Shown here: piece by piece, positions 45,051 through 53,642 of the stretch | Position numbering within the stretch: position 1 is the first letter of the stretch | How the letters are laid out: each line of letters begins with the position of its first letter | Source of the DNA: Robbsia sp. KACC 23696 | GTDB taxonomy: Bacteria > Pseudomonadota > Gammaproteobacteria > Burkholderiales > Burkholderiaceae | Assembly (NCBI RefSeq): GCF_039852015.1 | Contig: NZ_CP156626.1 | Coordinates: 2,576,249 to 2,640,248, forward strand | Reading direction: 5' to 3' | DNA length: 64,000 nt | Position numbers and translations under genes: made by a program | Notes under the pieces: model-generated | Seen by the model: only the letters and a program-made list of their open reading frames with translations | Databases searched by the model: none | What the model was told of the DNA's origin: nothing

Positions 45051-45812
45051 CTAGTCCCGCGCGTTGGGGACCGGATCCAGCGGGCGGACGCGGAAAGAGG
45101 GCAAATCGCTCGGTAACGGCAGCGCCGCATCGTGCGCGTCGCTGCTGCGTCCATCGAGCCAGCCCTCGCACCCGCCCAAGGACACGTATTCGAACAATTC
45201 CGCGTCGGATCCCAGACACAGTTTGCGCATCGCATTGCCCCGCAGCGCGGTGATGGTTTTCACATTGCGCGCCATGCGTGCCGCCACCTCGCGAATGTCG
45301 GCGCCGCCGGCGTAGAAATGCAGGACATCTCGCTCGCGCGCCGTCAGCCGCGCCGCGCGTACGCCAGGCGGCAGACGCGATTGCGCATGCTCGAAACGCG
45401 GCCGCAAGGCATCGCTCAGATAACGTTCGCGGCGCAATGTCGCCCGCAACCCCGCGATCACGCAACTGAGCGTATCGCCCTTTCCGATAAAGGCCCAGAC
45501 CCCCAGGCCAAATGCGCCGCGGATCAACGCCGGACTCGCATATTCGCTCAGCACGACCACGCGCAGCAGCGGGCAGAGATGGCGCAGACGCCGTAAAAAT
45601 CGCAGCCCGTCCTCACACTCGGCGCCGCGGAACGACAGATCCGTGACCAACACATCGGGATCCCCATGACGCAGGCGATGGTCCTCCCACGCCGCCAGCG
45701 TCGTCGGCTGCGCGAGGAGGTCGAAATCAGGGTGCCATGTCAACTCCAGCGCCAGCGCGTGTTGAATCACCGGGTGATCGTCGAGTGTCACAATTCTGGT
45801 CTTTGTCTTCAT
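45051..45812 (-). CDS. Orphan NarL/FixJ-type response regulator
   Basis: The 253 residues pair a receiver domain with a LuxR-type helix-turn-helix. The acidic pair D11-D12 (TLDDHPV), D58 (LVTDLSFRG) and the K in FIGKGDTL are visible, so phosphorylation is possible. The HTH (about 155-205, LTARERDVLHFYAGGADIREVA) is followed by a 50-residue tail. The receiver is RcsB/BvgA-like. No histidine kinase is beside it. GGAGCCG lies immediately ahead of ATG 45812. Its regulon is unknown. Confidence 0.88.
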   Translation of the reverse strand: MKTKTRIVTLDDHPVIQHALALELTWHPDFDLLAQPTTLAAWEDHRLRHGDPDVLVTDLSFRGAECEDGLRFLRRLRHLCPLLRVVVLSEYASPALIRGAFGLGVWAFIGKGDTLSCVIAGLRATLRRERYLSDALRPRFEHAQSRLPPGVRAARLTARERDVLHFYAGGADIREVAARMARNVKTITALRGNAMRKLCLGSDAELFEYVSLGGCEGWLDGRSSDAHDAALPLPSDLPSFRVRPLDPVPNARD

Positions 45813-46017
45813 CGGCTCCTCAGTTCGTTACCTCGACAAGGATAAGCAGAGCGGGCCGCATCAGCCGATGAGAAGAGTCCTAATTTCGACTAAGCCCAGG
45901 GCGCAGCAGCGTTGCGACGACCCCACATCGCCCCAGTGCGGTGACGGCATTTTTTGCCGAATGGCGACCCTGGCGTGCACCTGATCCCGACTGTTGCCTA
46001 TCGAATCGGCGGAATGA

Positions 46018-46046
46018 TTGACAGTGAGGATGGTGTCGCGTATAAA
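46018..46046 (+). promoter_or_regulatory. Near-consensus sigma-70 promoter of rpsU
   Basis: TTGACA (46018-46023), a 17-base spacer and TATAAA (46041-46046) form an almost ideal promoter. Transcription would begin near 46053, giving a leader of about 200 bases before rpsU. Confidence 0.85.
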
Positions 46047-46201
46047 GGAGGATTATCGTTTCCAGGGTGGATTGGCCTTGCCTCGCGCAAGCCGCTAAGG
46101 ACGCGTTTCGACACCGTAAGGTTCGGAAAGCGTTCGGACAGCGGCACGCCGGAGGGCGTGCAATGTGCGGAATCCGTACATGCTGTTGCCGATTTGCCTT
46201 G

Positions 46202-46227
46202 GTTTTACGGTTGGGGAACCGTAAAAC
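46202..46227 (+). promoter_or_regulatory. Perfect hairpin next to the rpsU ribosome-binding site
   Basis: Arms 46202-46212 and 46217-46227 form an 11-bp perfect stem with a GGGG loop. It ends 18 bases before the AAAGGAAGG Shine-Dalgarno. It could be an S21-binding or translation-control element. No terminator U-run follows. Confidence 0.6.
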
Positions 46228-46255
46228 TGACTCAATATCCCTTAAAGGAAGGCCT

Positions 46256-46468
46256 GTGACCTCTATCGTTATCAAAGAAAACGAGCCGTTCGAAGTTGCG
46301 TTGCGGCGTTTTCGCCGGAGTATCCAAAGCCAAGGGCTGATCACTGAAGTCCGTGCTCGTCAGGCTTATGAAAAGCCGACCACCGAGCGTAAGCGCAAGA
46401 AGGCAGCGGCGAAGAGCCGTACGCGCAAGCGCCTGAGCCGCGACATGCTGGCCCCGAAGCTGTACTGA
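46256..46468 (+). CDS. rpsU: 30S ribosomal protein S21
   Basis: The 70-residue S21 sits near the anti-Shine-Dalgarno end of 16S rRNA and helps initiation. [20 protein letters not shown] at the start and the Arg/Lys-rich C-terminal half ([18 protein letters not shown]) match the family exactly. The start is GTG 46256, since AAAGGAAGG lies just ahead and the family begins right there. In E. coli rpsU is the first gene of rpsU-dnaG-rpoD; here it is monocistronic, with a terminator directly after it. Confidence 0.96.
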   Translation: MTSIVIKENEPFEVALRRFRRSIQSQGLITEVRARQAYEKPTTERKRKKAAAKSRTRKRLSRDMLAPKLY

Positions 46469-46499
46469 TCCCGGTACGGTAACGCGACACAGCATCCAG

Positions 46500-46530
46500 A
46501 GGCCGGAAGGGAAACCTTCCGGCCTTTTTT
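46500..46530 (+). terminator. Intrinsic terminator of rpsU
   Basis: AGGCCGGAAGG and CCTTCCGGCCT arms around a GAAA loop, followed by TTTTTT. Confidence 0.95.
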
Positions 46531-46721
46531 CGTTTGCCTATCTCGTTTGCGCTTTTCGTTTGCCTTTCTCGTTCGTGCATTCGATCGGCCAGCGCGTGGC
46601 GCATGCCGCGTCATGAGCGCTTACCCGGCAACCGCGCCACGCGGATACATCCGGATACACGCGGCCTCGCGAGTGTTGATAGGATCGGTGTATTCCGTTC
46701 GTCATTTGATCCTTTCGATAC

Positions 46722-47774
46722 ATGCACTCAGATCCAGATAAGCGCGCGGCCGCGGCCCCCTCTCCCGTGGCGTCCCTCCCTGGCGCCGCCGCACGCGATT
46801 TACCCCGCTTGCTGGTATTCGGCGAAGCCTTGACCGATTTCGTTCATCGCGGCAACGGCCAATGGCAAAGCGCCGCTGGGGGCGCCTGCTGGAATGTCGC
46901 CCGTGTCGCCGCGGTACTCGGCATCCATACGGGATGGGGCGGCGCGGTTAGCAACGATCCCTTCGGCCAGGAAATCGTCACGCTGTCGGAGCAGGCCGAT
47001 CTGGATATGCGCTATCTGCAGGTAGTCGACAAGCCGGCGCTGATCGCGATGGTCCACCGCACCCATCCGCCCGAATACGCCTTTCTCGGAAACGATGCCG
47101 CGGATCTCGCCTTCGATGAGACGCGACTGCCGCCAGGATGGGAAAGTGCCTGCACACTGGCACATTTCGGTTGCATCAGTCTGGTACGCCAGCCGCTCGC
47201 CAGCCGTCTGGTCGCCATCGCGCGGCGACTCCGCGACGGTGGCAGCCGCATTAGCTTCGACGCGAACTATCGCAATCTGATGGGACCGGATTACCCGGCA
47301 TTCTTCGAAGACATGGTGGCCCACTCGGACGTCGTCAAGGTCTCCGACGAAGACCTGTCGCAAATCTATCCGCAGCGTGACCCGCAGGCCTCGCTCGACG
47401 CCGTGCTGGCGATGATGCAAGCCCCGCCCCCGCCGCGCCGTGCGCTCCGATCCGGCGCCGCGCCCGACGAGACAGGCCGGATGCTGCTTTATACGCGCGG
47501 CGCCGAAGGCATGACGCTTTTCTCCGGGACGCAGCGGATCGCACAAAAGGCAATCCCGGTGGCCGTCTCGGATACCGTCGGCGCGGGCGATGCCTGTATC
47601 GGCGGCCTGCTTGCCAGCTTGTTGCTGCAGCCGAGCGAACGCCTCGACCTCCACGTGCGCTTTGCCGCGGCCACCGCCGCCTGTGCCTGCACCCAGACCG
47701 GCGCCCATGCCCCGACGCGTGCCGAAGTGGACGCCCTGCTGCAGGCCGACGACGCCATGCAAGGCGCCGCCTGA
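46722..47774 (+). CDS. PfkB-family carbohydrate kinase (fructokinase-like)
   Basis: 350 residues of the ribokinase/PfkB fold. After a 27-residue polar tail it begins LPRLLVFGEALTDFV, then the signature GGACWNVARVAAVLG (about 53-67). The catalytic signature DTVGAGDACIGG with its base Asp is near residue 285-297. The N-terminal sequence is closest to fructokinases. It phosphorylates a sugar with ATP in the cytoplasm; the substrate cannot be fixed. No SD is obvious at ATG 46722. No sugar transporter or regulator is next to it. Confidence 0.87.
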   Translation: MHSDPDKRAAAAPSPVASLPGAAARDLPRLLVFGEALTDFVHRGNGQWQSAAGGACWNVARVAAVLGIHTGWGGAVSNDPFGQEIVTLSEQADLDMRYLQVVDKPALIAMVHRTHPPEYAFLGNDAADLAFDETRLPPGWESACTLAHFGCISLVRQPLASRLVAIARRLRDGGSRISFDANYRNLMGPDYPAFFEDMVAHSDVVKVSDEDLSQIYPQRDPQASLDAVLAMMQAPPPPRRALRSGAAPDETGRMLLYTRGAEGMTLFSGTQRIAQKAIPVAVSDTVGAGDACIGGLLASLLLQPSERLDLHVRFAAATAACACTQTGAHAPTRAEVDALLQADDAMQGAA

Positions 47775-47798
47775 CGCTGACCCGGCGCTGCCGGGTCG

Positions 47799-48734
47799 TC
47801 AGGTCAGCCAATAACCGCCGCGCGGCGCCACCGGCGCCGGCAACTCGCGGTCACCCAGCATTTCGCGCAGTGACCGCTCGATCGTGCGGCTGAGCGCATC
47901 GAGGGCCAGATCGTTCGGCTCGACACCGAACGGCTCTTCCAACTCGTTCGCGATCGCGTTCAGCGCCATGAAGGCATAACCGATAAATACGGTGATGACC
48001 GGCGTGAAAATTCCCAGACTGCTGACCAGACCGAATGGCAGCAGCAAACAGTAGAAATACACGGTCCGATGGAGCAGGACGTCGTAGGAGAACGGAATCA
48101 GCGTATTGCTCAGCCGTTCGCAGCCTCCCAGCACATCCGCGAGGGCACTGAGTTTCTGATCGATCTGCGCCGCCATCCAATCGCTGACAACGCCCTCGTC
48201 GCGCCATTGCCGCAGCGTCTCGCCCAACAGCAAAAGCGCCATGGCCGGCCGGTACTCTGCCATGGAAATGCGATCCGCCAGCTCGGGCGGCAACAGGCGG
48301 TTCAGATCGGAACGATCGTCCGAGCTGCGCAATTGATGCTTCAGACTGTAGGTGAACGCGACCAGCAACATCACGAAACCGCGCAAGCGCGGATCGTCGG
48401 CCCGCAACGTGGTCAGGCTGCCGGCCTGTCGCGCAAGCGAACGCGTATCGTTGAGCAAGGCTCCCCATAACTTGCGGGCCTCCCAGAATCGATCGTAGCT
48501 CGCGGTATTGCGGAAGCCGACGAAAATGGCGAGCGCGATACCGATCAGGCTGAAGGGCCGCGGATCGAGATGAAGATCGAGCCGCAGCGGCATCTGCCCG
48601 CCCAAGGTATGCCAGCCAAGTGCCAGCACCGACGCCAGCAAGACCAGCCCCAGTGGCGGCAATACGGTCCGCAAGACGGAACCCCGCCAGATGAACAACA
48701 TTTTGAACCAACTCAGCTTCGGTCTGACAATCAC
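47799..48734 (-). CDS. Bestrophin-like (UPF0187/YneE) membrane protein
   Basis: The 311 residues start with the family hallmark RPKLSWFKMLFIWRGSVLRTVLP, then LIGIALAIFVGFRNTASYDRFWEARKLWG, which contains the conserved GFRNTASYDRFWEAR motif of bestrophins. Two further helices occur near IPFSYDVLLHRTVYFYCLLLPFG and VITVFIGYAFMALNAIA. Bacterial bestrophins form pentameric cation or anion channels; ion choice is not visible here. Start at GTG 48734. It is convergent with the sugar kinase and divergent from hisC. Confidence 0.9.
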   Translation of the reverse strand: MIVRPKLSWFKMLFIWRGSVLRTVLPPLGLVLLASVLALGWHTLGGQMPLRLDLHLDPRPFSLIGIALAIFVGFRNTASYDRFWEARKLWGALLNDTRSLARQAGSLTTLRADDPRLRGFVMLLVAFTYSLKHQLRSSDDRSDLNRLLPPELADRISMAEYRPAMALLLLGETLRQWRDEGVVSDWMAAQIDQKLSALADVLGGCERLSNTLIPFSYDVLLHRTVYFYCLLLPFGLVSSLGIFTPVITVFIGYAFMALNAIANELEEPFGVEPNDLALDALSRTIERSLREMLGDRELPAPVAPRGGYWLT

Positions 48735-48977
48735 GATGGTGGACTAGGAAAGCGAGAGGAAGGTGCCGCGGCAAGAAATCGATCGGCGCCACTGTGGTGA
48801 CTAATGATACAGGGCCATGCTATAAACATGGCTTTTGTGCTGGCGCAGCAATGTCGGCGTCTCGGTCGGTCTCAGACCGGCCCGTCTGTTCGTCGCGCCG
48901 CCACTGCCCTTCTTGCAAGGCCCGCCAATGATCGCGTTGGCAGGCAGCACACCTCACTGCTCTCAGCCGCACGCGCC

Positions 48978-50054
48978 ATGGATCAATACTGGACTCCCCT
49001 CGCCCGTTCGCTCGACCCGTATGTTCCGGGTGAGCAACCGAAGATCGCCAACCTGATCAAGCTGAACACGAACGAAAATCCCTATCCGCCGTCGCCGCGG
49101 GTCATGGAAGCGATCCACCAGGCCAGCGATGCGCGACTGCGCCTGTATCCCGATCCCGACGCCAGCAAGCTGAAAGCGGCCATCGCGGCGCGGTTCAACG
49201 TCAGTTCGGCGCACGTGTTTGTCGGCAACGGCTCGGACGAAGTGCTCGCGCACGCCTTTCCGGCTTTCTTCCAGTACGCCCCGGACCCGGCAAAGCCGCT
49301 GCTGTTCGCCGACATCAGCTACAGCTTCTATCCGGTCTATTGCGGCCTGTACAGCGTCGTCTACGAGCGCGTGCCGGTGCGCGACGGCACGCTGGCGATC
49401 GACCTCGACGCCTACCGTCGGCCGAATAACGGCATCCTGCTGGCCAATCCGAACGCACCGACCGGCACGGCCTTGCCGCTCGATCAGATCGAGCGGCTGC
49501 TGCAGGCGAATACGGAATCCGTCGTATTGATCGATGAGGCCTATGTCGATTTCGGCGCCCAATCGGCGGCGGGCCTGGTGGACAAGTATCCGAACCTGCT
49601 TGTCGTGCAGACCTTGTCGAAGTCGCGTTCGCTGGCAGGCATGCGGGCCGGCTTCGCCATCGCGCATCCGAACCTGATCACGGCGCTCGAACGCGTCAAG
49701 AGCAGCTTCAACTCCTACCCGCTCGATCAGCTCGCGCAAGCGGCGGCCTTGGCCGCGATCGAGGACGAGGCGTACTTCAAGGACCGCTGCGAGGCCATCG
49801 TCACGACGCGCGAGCGGACCGTCGCACAAATGCAGGCACTCGGTTTCGACGTGCTGCCCTCCTCGGCCAATTTCGTCTTCGCTCGGCACCCGGAACACAG
49901 CGGTGCCACCTTGCAAGCCGGGCTGCGCGCGGAAGGCATCATCGTCCGACGTTTCGACAAACCGCGCATCGCCGATTTTCTGCGTATTACGATCGGTACG
50001 GACGCCGAATGCGATGCCTTGATCACCGAACTTGCGCGGCTCGTTCGTGACTAA
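48978..50054 (+). CDS. hisC: Histidinol-phosphate aminotransferase
   Basis: This PLP enzyme makes histidinol phosphate from imidazole-acetol phosphate. The 358 residues are a class I/II aminotransferase with [14 protein letters not shown] (near 28), [15 protein letters not shown] (Asp pairing with PLP) and the PLP lysine K215 in [17 protein letters not shown] 48978 ([18 protein letters not shown]) is chosen as the family start over the 48804 frame. It is separate from the his operon; many Burkholderiaceae have more than one hisC, and a role in aromatic amino-acid synthesis is possible. Confidence 0.94.
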   Translation: MDQYWTPLARSLDPYVPGEQPKIANLIKLNTNENPYPPSPRVMEAIHQASDARLRLYPDPDASKLKAAIAARFNVSSAHVFVGNGSDEVLAHAFPAFFQYAPDPAKPLLFADISYSFYPVYCGLYSVVYERVPVRDGTLAIDLDAYRRPNNGILLANPNAPTGTALPLDQIERLLQANTESVVLIDEAYVDFGAQSAAGLVDKYPNLLVVQTLSKSRSLAGMRAGFAIAHPNLITALERVKSSFNSYPLDQLAQAAALAAIEDEAYFKDRCEAIVTTRERTVAQMQALGFDVLPSSANFVFARHPEHSGATLQAGLRAEGIIVRRFDKPRIADFLRITIGTDAECDALITELARLVRD

Positions 50055-50147
50055 CCGTGCGGCTGCCACCGAGCAATATGCAATCACGGTGGCGCCCTGT
50101 GGAACGTATCGTCCCCCGGCCCCTTCACGTCGAATGGAATTGCTCAG

Positions 50148-51362
50148 ATGAGCGATCCGATCACTATCATCGGCATCAGTTCACTGTCAGCGGTGCTCTC
50201 GCTGATCGTGATGGGTTCGCTCGCGCGCAAGCGCCTGCCTGGCACGGTGGAATGGTGCTGGGCCAACGGGCTATATGCGGTCGGAATGTTCCTGACGATC
50301 AATATGGGCCATTTCCCAGCGCTCCTGAGCATCGTGCTGGCGAACGCCTGCACCGGCGGTGCCACGGCACTGCAATTGCTCGGAATGCGGCGCTTCTTCC
50401 GCTGCCAGACGCCATTGCCGCTCGTGGTCGGCGCGGTCATGCTGATGCTGGTCGCCATCAGCTATTTTCATTTTGTGCGGGATGATTTTCCCGCGCGCGT
50501 CGTCGTGTTCTCGCTGTATCACGGGTTGATCCACGTCGCTACCTCGGCGACGATGCTGCGACACCGGCCACGCAACCGGCCGCAGTATGCCTATCTGTTC
50601 ATGGCAGGCATCTGCATCATCGCCGTCGTCATGAACGCGGTACGCGGCCTGGCCTACGCCTTCGGCTGGGTCCCGCCAACCGGGCCGATGGTGTCGACGC
50701 CGGTGCACATTTTCTTTCTGGCGATCGGCACGTTGGGCACGCCCGCCTTGACGATCGGCATGATCATGATGGCCCACGACCGGATGGCTGCGGCGCTGGA
50801 ACGCCATGCCAATATCGATTTTCTGACGGATCTCCCGGGGCGCCGGGCCTTCGCCGAGGTGGCGGAGAAAGAGTGCCTGCGCGCGGCACGCTTCGGCCGG
50901 CCGCTGGCGATCGCGATGCTCGATCTCGATTTCTTCAAGCAGATCAACGACCGCCTTGGACACGGCGTCGGCGACCACGTCCTCATGCACTTCGCGCGAC
51001 TGTTGCCCACGTCGGTCCGCGCCAATGACGTCTGCGCGCGGATTGGCGGCGAGGAGTTCGCGCTGTTGCTGCCTGAAACCGATATCTTTGCCGCGACCGA
51101 CGTCATCGATCGCCTTCGCACCAAGCTGCTCGGCGCGCCCTGCTGGGACGGCGCACGCGCGGTGCCCTTCACGTTCAGTGCCGGCGTGGCGACTTTCCGT
51201 CCCGGCGATAATCTCGAAAGCCTGATGGCGCGCGCCGATCAAGCGCTCTACGCCGCCAAGCACGAAGGCCGAAACCGTACGGTCGCCTATACCCAGGATT
51301 ACACCGATACGCCGCAACAGGCGATCAACGACGGCGTCGGCGAATTGGCCGTGGGCGGCTAG
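50148..51362 (+). CDS. Diguanylate cyclase with membrane sensor region
   Basis: The 404 residues hold about six N-terminal hydrophobic segments (1-210) and a C-terminal GGDEF domain (about 225-390). The active site is GGEEF, an accepted variant. A RAND (RxxD) inhibitory site lies five residues before it, so product inhibition by c-di-GMP is expected. The enzyme makes c-di-GMP from two GTP. It is immediately downstream of hisC but has its own SD region. Together with the PilZ protein and the GGDEF-EAL protein in this window it may take part in a motility-to-sessile switch; the signal is unknown. Confidence 0.93.
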   Translation: MSDPITIIGISSLSAVLSLIVMGSLARKRLPGTVEWCWANGLYAVGMFLTINMGHFPALLSIVLANACTGGATALQLLGMRRFFRCQTPLPLVVGAVMLMLVAISYFHFVRDDFPARVVVFSLYHGLIHVATSATMLRHRPRNRPQYAYLFMAGICIIAVVMNAVRGLAYAFGWVPPTGPMVSTPVHIFFLAIGTLGTPALTIGMIMMAHDRMAAALERHANIDFLTDLPGRRAFAEVAEKECLRAARFGRPLAIAMLDLDFFKQINDRLGHGVGDHVLMHFARLLPTSVRANDVCARIGGEEFALLLPETDIFAATDVIDRLRTKLLGAPCWDGARAVPFTFSAGVATFRPGDNLESLMARADQALYAAKHEGRNRTVAYTQDYTDTPQQAINDGVGELAVGG

Positions 51363-51421
51363 CCCGTCGCCGCGAGTCATGTGCGGCGGCCCATGAGGCG
51401 CACCTCATTCGCTGCGGCGCA

Positions 51422-52255
51422 TTAGCCAATAAAGCGCTTCGCGTAGCGCATATCGAGGTCGTCGAGCCGCAGCAGCGTCAGGAAATCCGCCGTGTGGAAA
51501 TCCGCGTCCCACGCCGGGGCGCCGCACACGCGGGCCCCCAGCCGCAAATACGCGGCCAGCAACGGCGGCGCGCTCCCGTCGCCGCCGTCGGTCAATGCAT
51601 CGACCGGCAGCGGGGTATGCGGGAACACGTGATATTCCGGCGCGACCGTATGCGTCTGCGTCAGCCGCACGTGCAGATTGGCCGCATGGTGACCGCCATC
51701 GCTCATTGAGACGCTGGAACACCCCAGCATCGTCTCAAAGCCCCAGCGACGCATATACGCGGCCAGACCGGCCCACAAGGTCATGATCACGGCACCACTG
51801 CGGTAGTCGGGATCCACGCATGCGCGCCCAACTTCCACCATTTTGCTGTTCAGCACGGCCAGACGCCGCAGATCGAACTCCTGCGCCGAATAGCGCTGTG
51901 CGATCTGCGGTGCACCTTGAGGCGGCAGGATGCGGTACGTCCCCACGACACGGAGCGTCTCGCGGTCCCGCACCAGCAGGTGTTCGCATCGCGCATCGAA
52001 CTCGTCAACGTCCAGGCCCTCCGGGCCTTTGAGACGTGCGCCCATCTCGTCGGCGAATACGCGGTAGCGCAGCCGTTGTGCTTCCCGCAAGTCGCTTTCG
52101 CTATGGACCCAGTTCAACAGCAGTCCTTTGTCTTGCCGGCGCTGTGCCTGCGGGCGTTCGGCGCGGGCGTGACGTGGGGACTGGCGATCGCCGTCAAAAG
52201 AGCTGTCCTGACGGTCTTGGTGAGCGTCGATGGGCGTGAGAGTCGAATCGAGCAT
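51422..52255 (-). CDS. olsB: L-ornithine N(alpha)-acyltransferase-like GNAT protein
   Basis: The 277 residues have a disordered N-terminus (1-45) and a GNAT/acyltransferase core: LREAQRLRYRVFADEMGARL, DEFDARCEHLLVRD, VVGTYRILPP, then FDLRRLAVLNSKMVEVGRACVDPDYRSGAVIMTLW. This arrangement matches OlsB, which makes lyso-ornithine lipid with an acyl-ACP; OlsA completes it. Ornithine lipids are typical of Burkholderiaceae under low phosphate. I start at ATG 52255; GTG 52327 gives a longer form. OlsA is not next to it, and the function is inferred from family resemblance. Confidence 0.82.
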   Translation of the reverse strand: MLDSTLTPIDAHQDRQDSSFDGDRQSPRHARAERPQAQRRQDKGLLLNWVHSESDLREAQRLRYRVFADEMGARLKGPEGLDVDEFDARCEHLLVRDRETLRVVGTYRILPPQGAPQIAQRYSAQEFDLRRLAVLNSKMVEVGRACVDPDYRSGAVIMTLWAGLAAYMRRWGFETMLGCSSVSMSDGGHHAANLHVRLTQTHTVAPEYHVFPHTPLPVDALTDGGDGSAPPLLAAYLRLGARVCGAPAWDADFHTADFLTLLRLDDLDMRYAKRFIG

Positions 52256-52411
52256 GCGCGTTCCGTCCAGAGTGGTTGGCGGAACCGATGCTAGGGACGC
52301 GACACGACATGGGAATGACAGAAACACGTCAGCAACATGACAGCGTGTCGCAAGAAATGCGATTTTCCCGGCGCGCGCGGCGCGGTCACATTGCCGACAA
52401 GGTCTTGCCTG

Positions 52412-52891
52412 CTACAGCAATGCCGCGTCGAAGGCCGCACGCAGCTTGGCTTGGCCCGGGCCGTCACCGGCGGCCGGTTCCAGCCACCACGCCGCGCTTT
52501 TGCCGAAGCCCAGCGCCTGATCTCGCCCCGTCAAAAGCAGACTGGCGACGCGACCAAGCGTCGGCTGATGGCTGACCACCACCACGACGCGATCGCTCGC
52601 ATCCGGCCAGCCTGCGGCATCCAGCATCGACTGTGGCGTGAGATCAGGCGCAATCGCCTCACAGCGCACCAGATCCGACGTCAACTGCTGCGCCGTCTGC
52701 CATGCGCGGACGGCCGGACTGGCCAGCACGATGGCACCCGCGGGCAGTCGCGGGCGCAACCATTCCGCGGTCTTCCGTGCCTGTTTCTCCCCCTTTGTCG
52801 TCAATTCGCGCGCGAGATCGCGTTGCCGGGCATCGCCCGCGCCGGCGCTGGCATCGAATGCGTCCGCATGCCGCCAGAGGATCAGGTGCAT
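52412..52891 (-). CDS. sixA: Phosphohistidine phosphatase SixA
   Basis: 159 residues with the histidine phosphatase fold: the phosphoacceptor H8 in LILWRHADA (RHG-type motif) and a second histidine in VVSHQPTLG. In E. coli SixA removes phosphate from the Hpt domain of ArcB or from NPr. GGAGGCACG lies just ahead of ATG 52891. It lies 156 bases before olsB. In this window an Hpt-containing kinase exists (6840-9293), so cross-talk is conceivable but not shown. Confidence 0.9.
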   Translation of the reverse strand: MHLILWRHADAFDASAGAGDARQRDLARELTTKGEKQARKTAEWLRPRLPAGAIVLASPAVRAWQTAQQLTSDLVRCEAIAPDLTPQSMLDAAGWPDASDRVVVVVSHQPTLGRVASLLLTGRDQALGFGKSAAWWLEPAAGDGPGQAKLRAAFDAALL

Positions 52892-53061
52892 CGTGCCTCC
52901 TCAGAAAAGTGAAAGTCGTCAGTCGATGATTCATTATCGGCCGCCTCTCCCGGATCTGCAGGGATGATTCCGTTGGGCATCGATCGGCATCGGTTTTGCG
53001 TCCCCGTCCCTCCGCCAGACGACCGACGGGCGGGGGAATGCGCGAAACCCACCATCGCCGA

Positions 53062-53090
53062 TTGACGGCCGTGCCTTACATGCATAGAAT
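53062..53090 (+). promoter_or_regulatory. Promoter of tRNA-Pro(TGG)
   Basis: TTGACG (53062-53067), 17-base spacer and TAGAAT (53085-53090). Transcription would begin near 53097, a few bases ahead of the tRNA. Confidence 0.85.
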
Positions 53091-53101
53091 CACGGATTCC
53101 T

Positions 53102-53178
<77 letters not shown>

Positions 53179-53642
53179 GGACACATAAGGCGTGCAGCCC
53201 GACAGATTTTTTGCCTGTCCCATGCAACGTCTGACGCCTGTCTCCTCATCGAGCAGGTATTAAAAGCGCCTCCGGCTTGCCGGCGGCGCTTTTTCTTTGG
53301 CCACTGTTCGGCCGCCTTCTTTCCGCACCTTCTCCTCCCCCAGCGACACCCGACGTTTCCAAGGTCGCGCGGCCGCCAAATGACACGCAACGGCTATTTA
53401 TCTCAACTTTTCTTCGCGTCGGCCGTATACACTGATATCCCAGGAAGGCGGCTCAGACCGGCGGCCTCCCTATTTTGGCCCGGCACGTTTCGGCTCTGTC
53501 CGTCCCCTTACCGCGCGATCGACACCGCTTGTCGAGAGGTGCTGCGTACTGGGGAAACCGAGAGACCGACGTCGTCCGATCCCGATTTGCGATTTAACAG
53601 CGGTGCGACCAGCCGCCGCATGCCACTTCGGCGCTCGATGCC
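53179..53642. other. Region between tRNA-Pro and the GGDEF-EAL gene
   Basis: It holds the tRNA terminator at 53262-53294 and then about 350 bases without a credible gene. A promoter for the GGDEF-EAL gene is expected; none is certain. Confidence 0.45.
53262..53294 (+). terminator. Intrinsic terminator after tRNA-Pro(TGG)
   Basis: AAAAGCGCCTCCGG and CCGGCGGCGCTTTT arms with one mismatch around CTTG, followed by T5. Confidence 0.85.

Larger units (their letters stand above)
45813..46255. other. Region upstream of rpsU
   Basis: No protein gene is supported from 45813 to 46017. From 46018 it holds a consensus-like promoter and the 200-base leader of rpsU, described separately. The left part should contain the promoter of the orphan response regulator. 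Confidence 0.5.
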
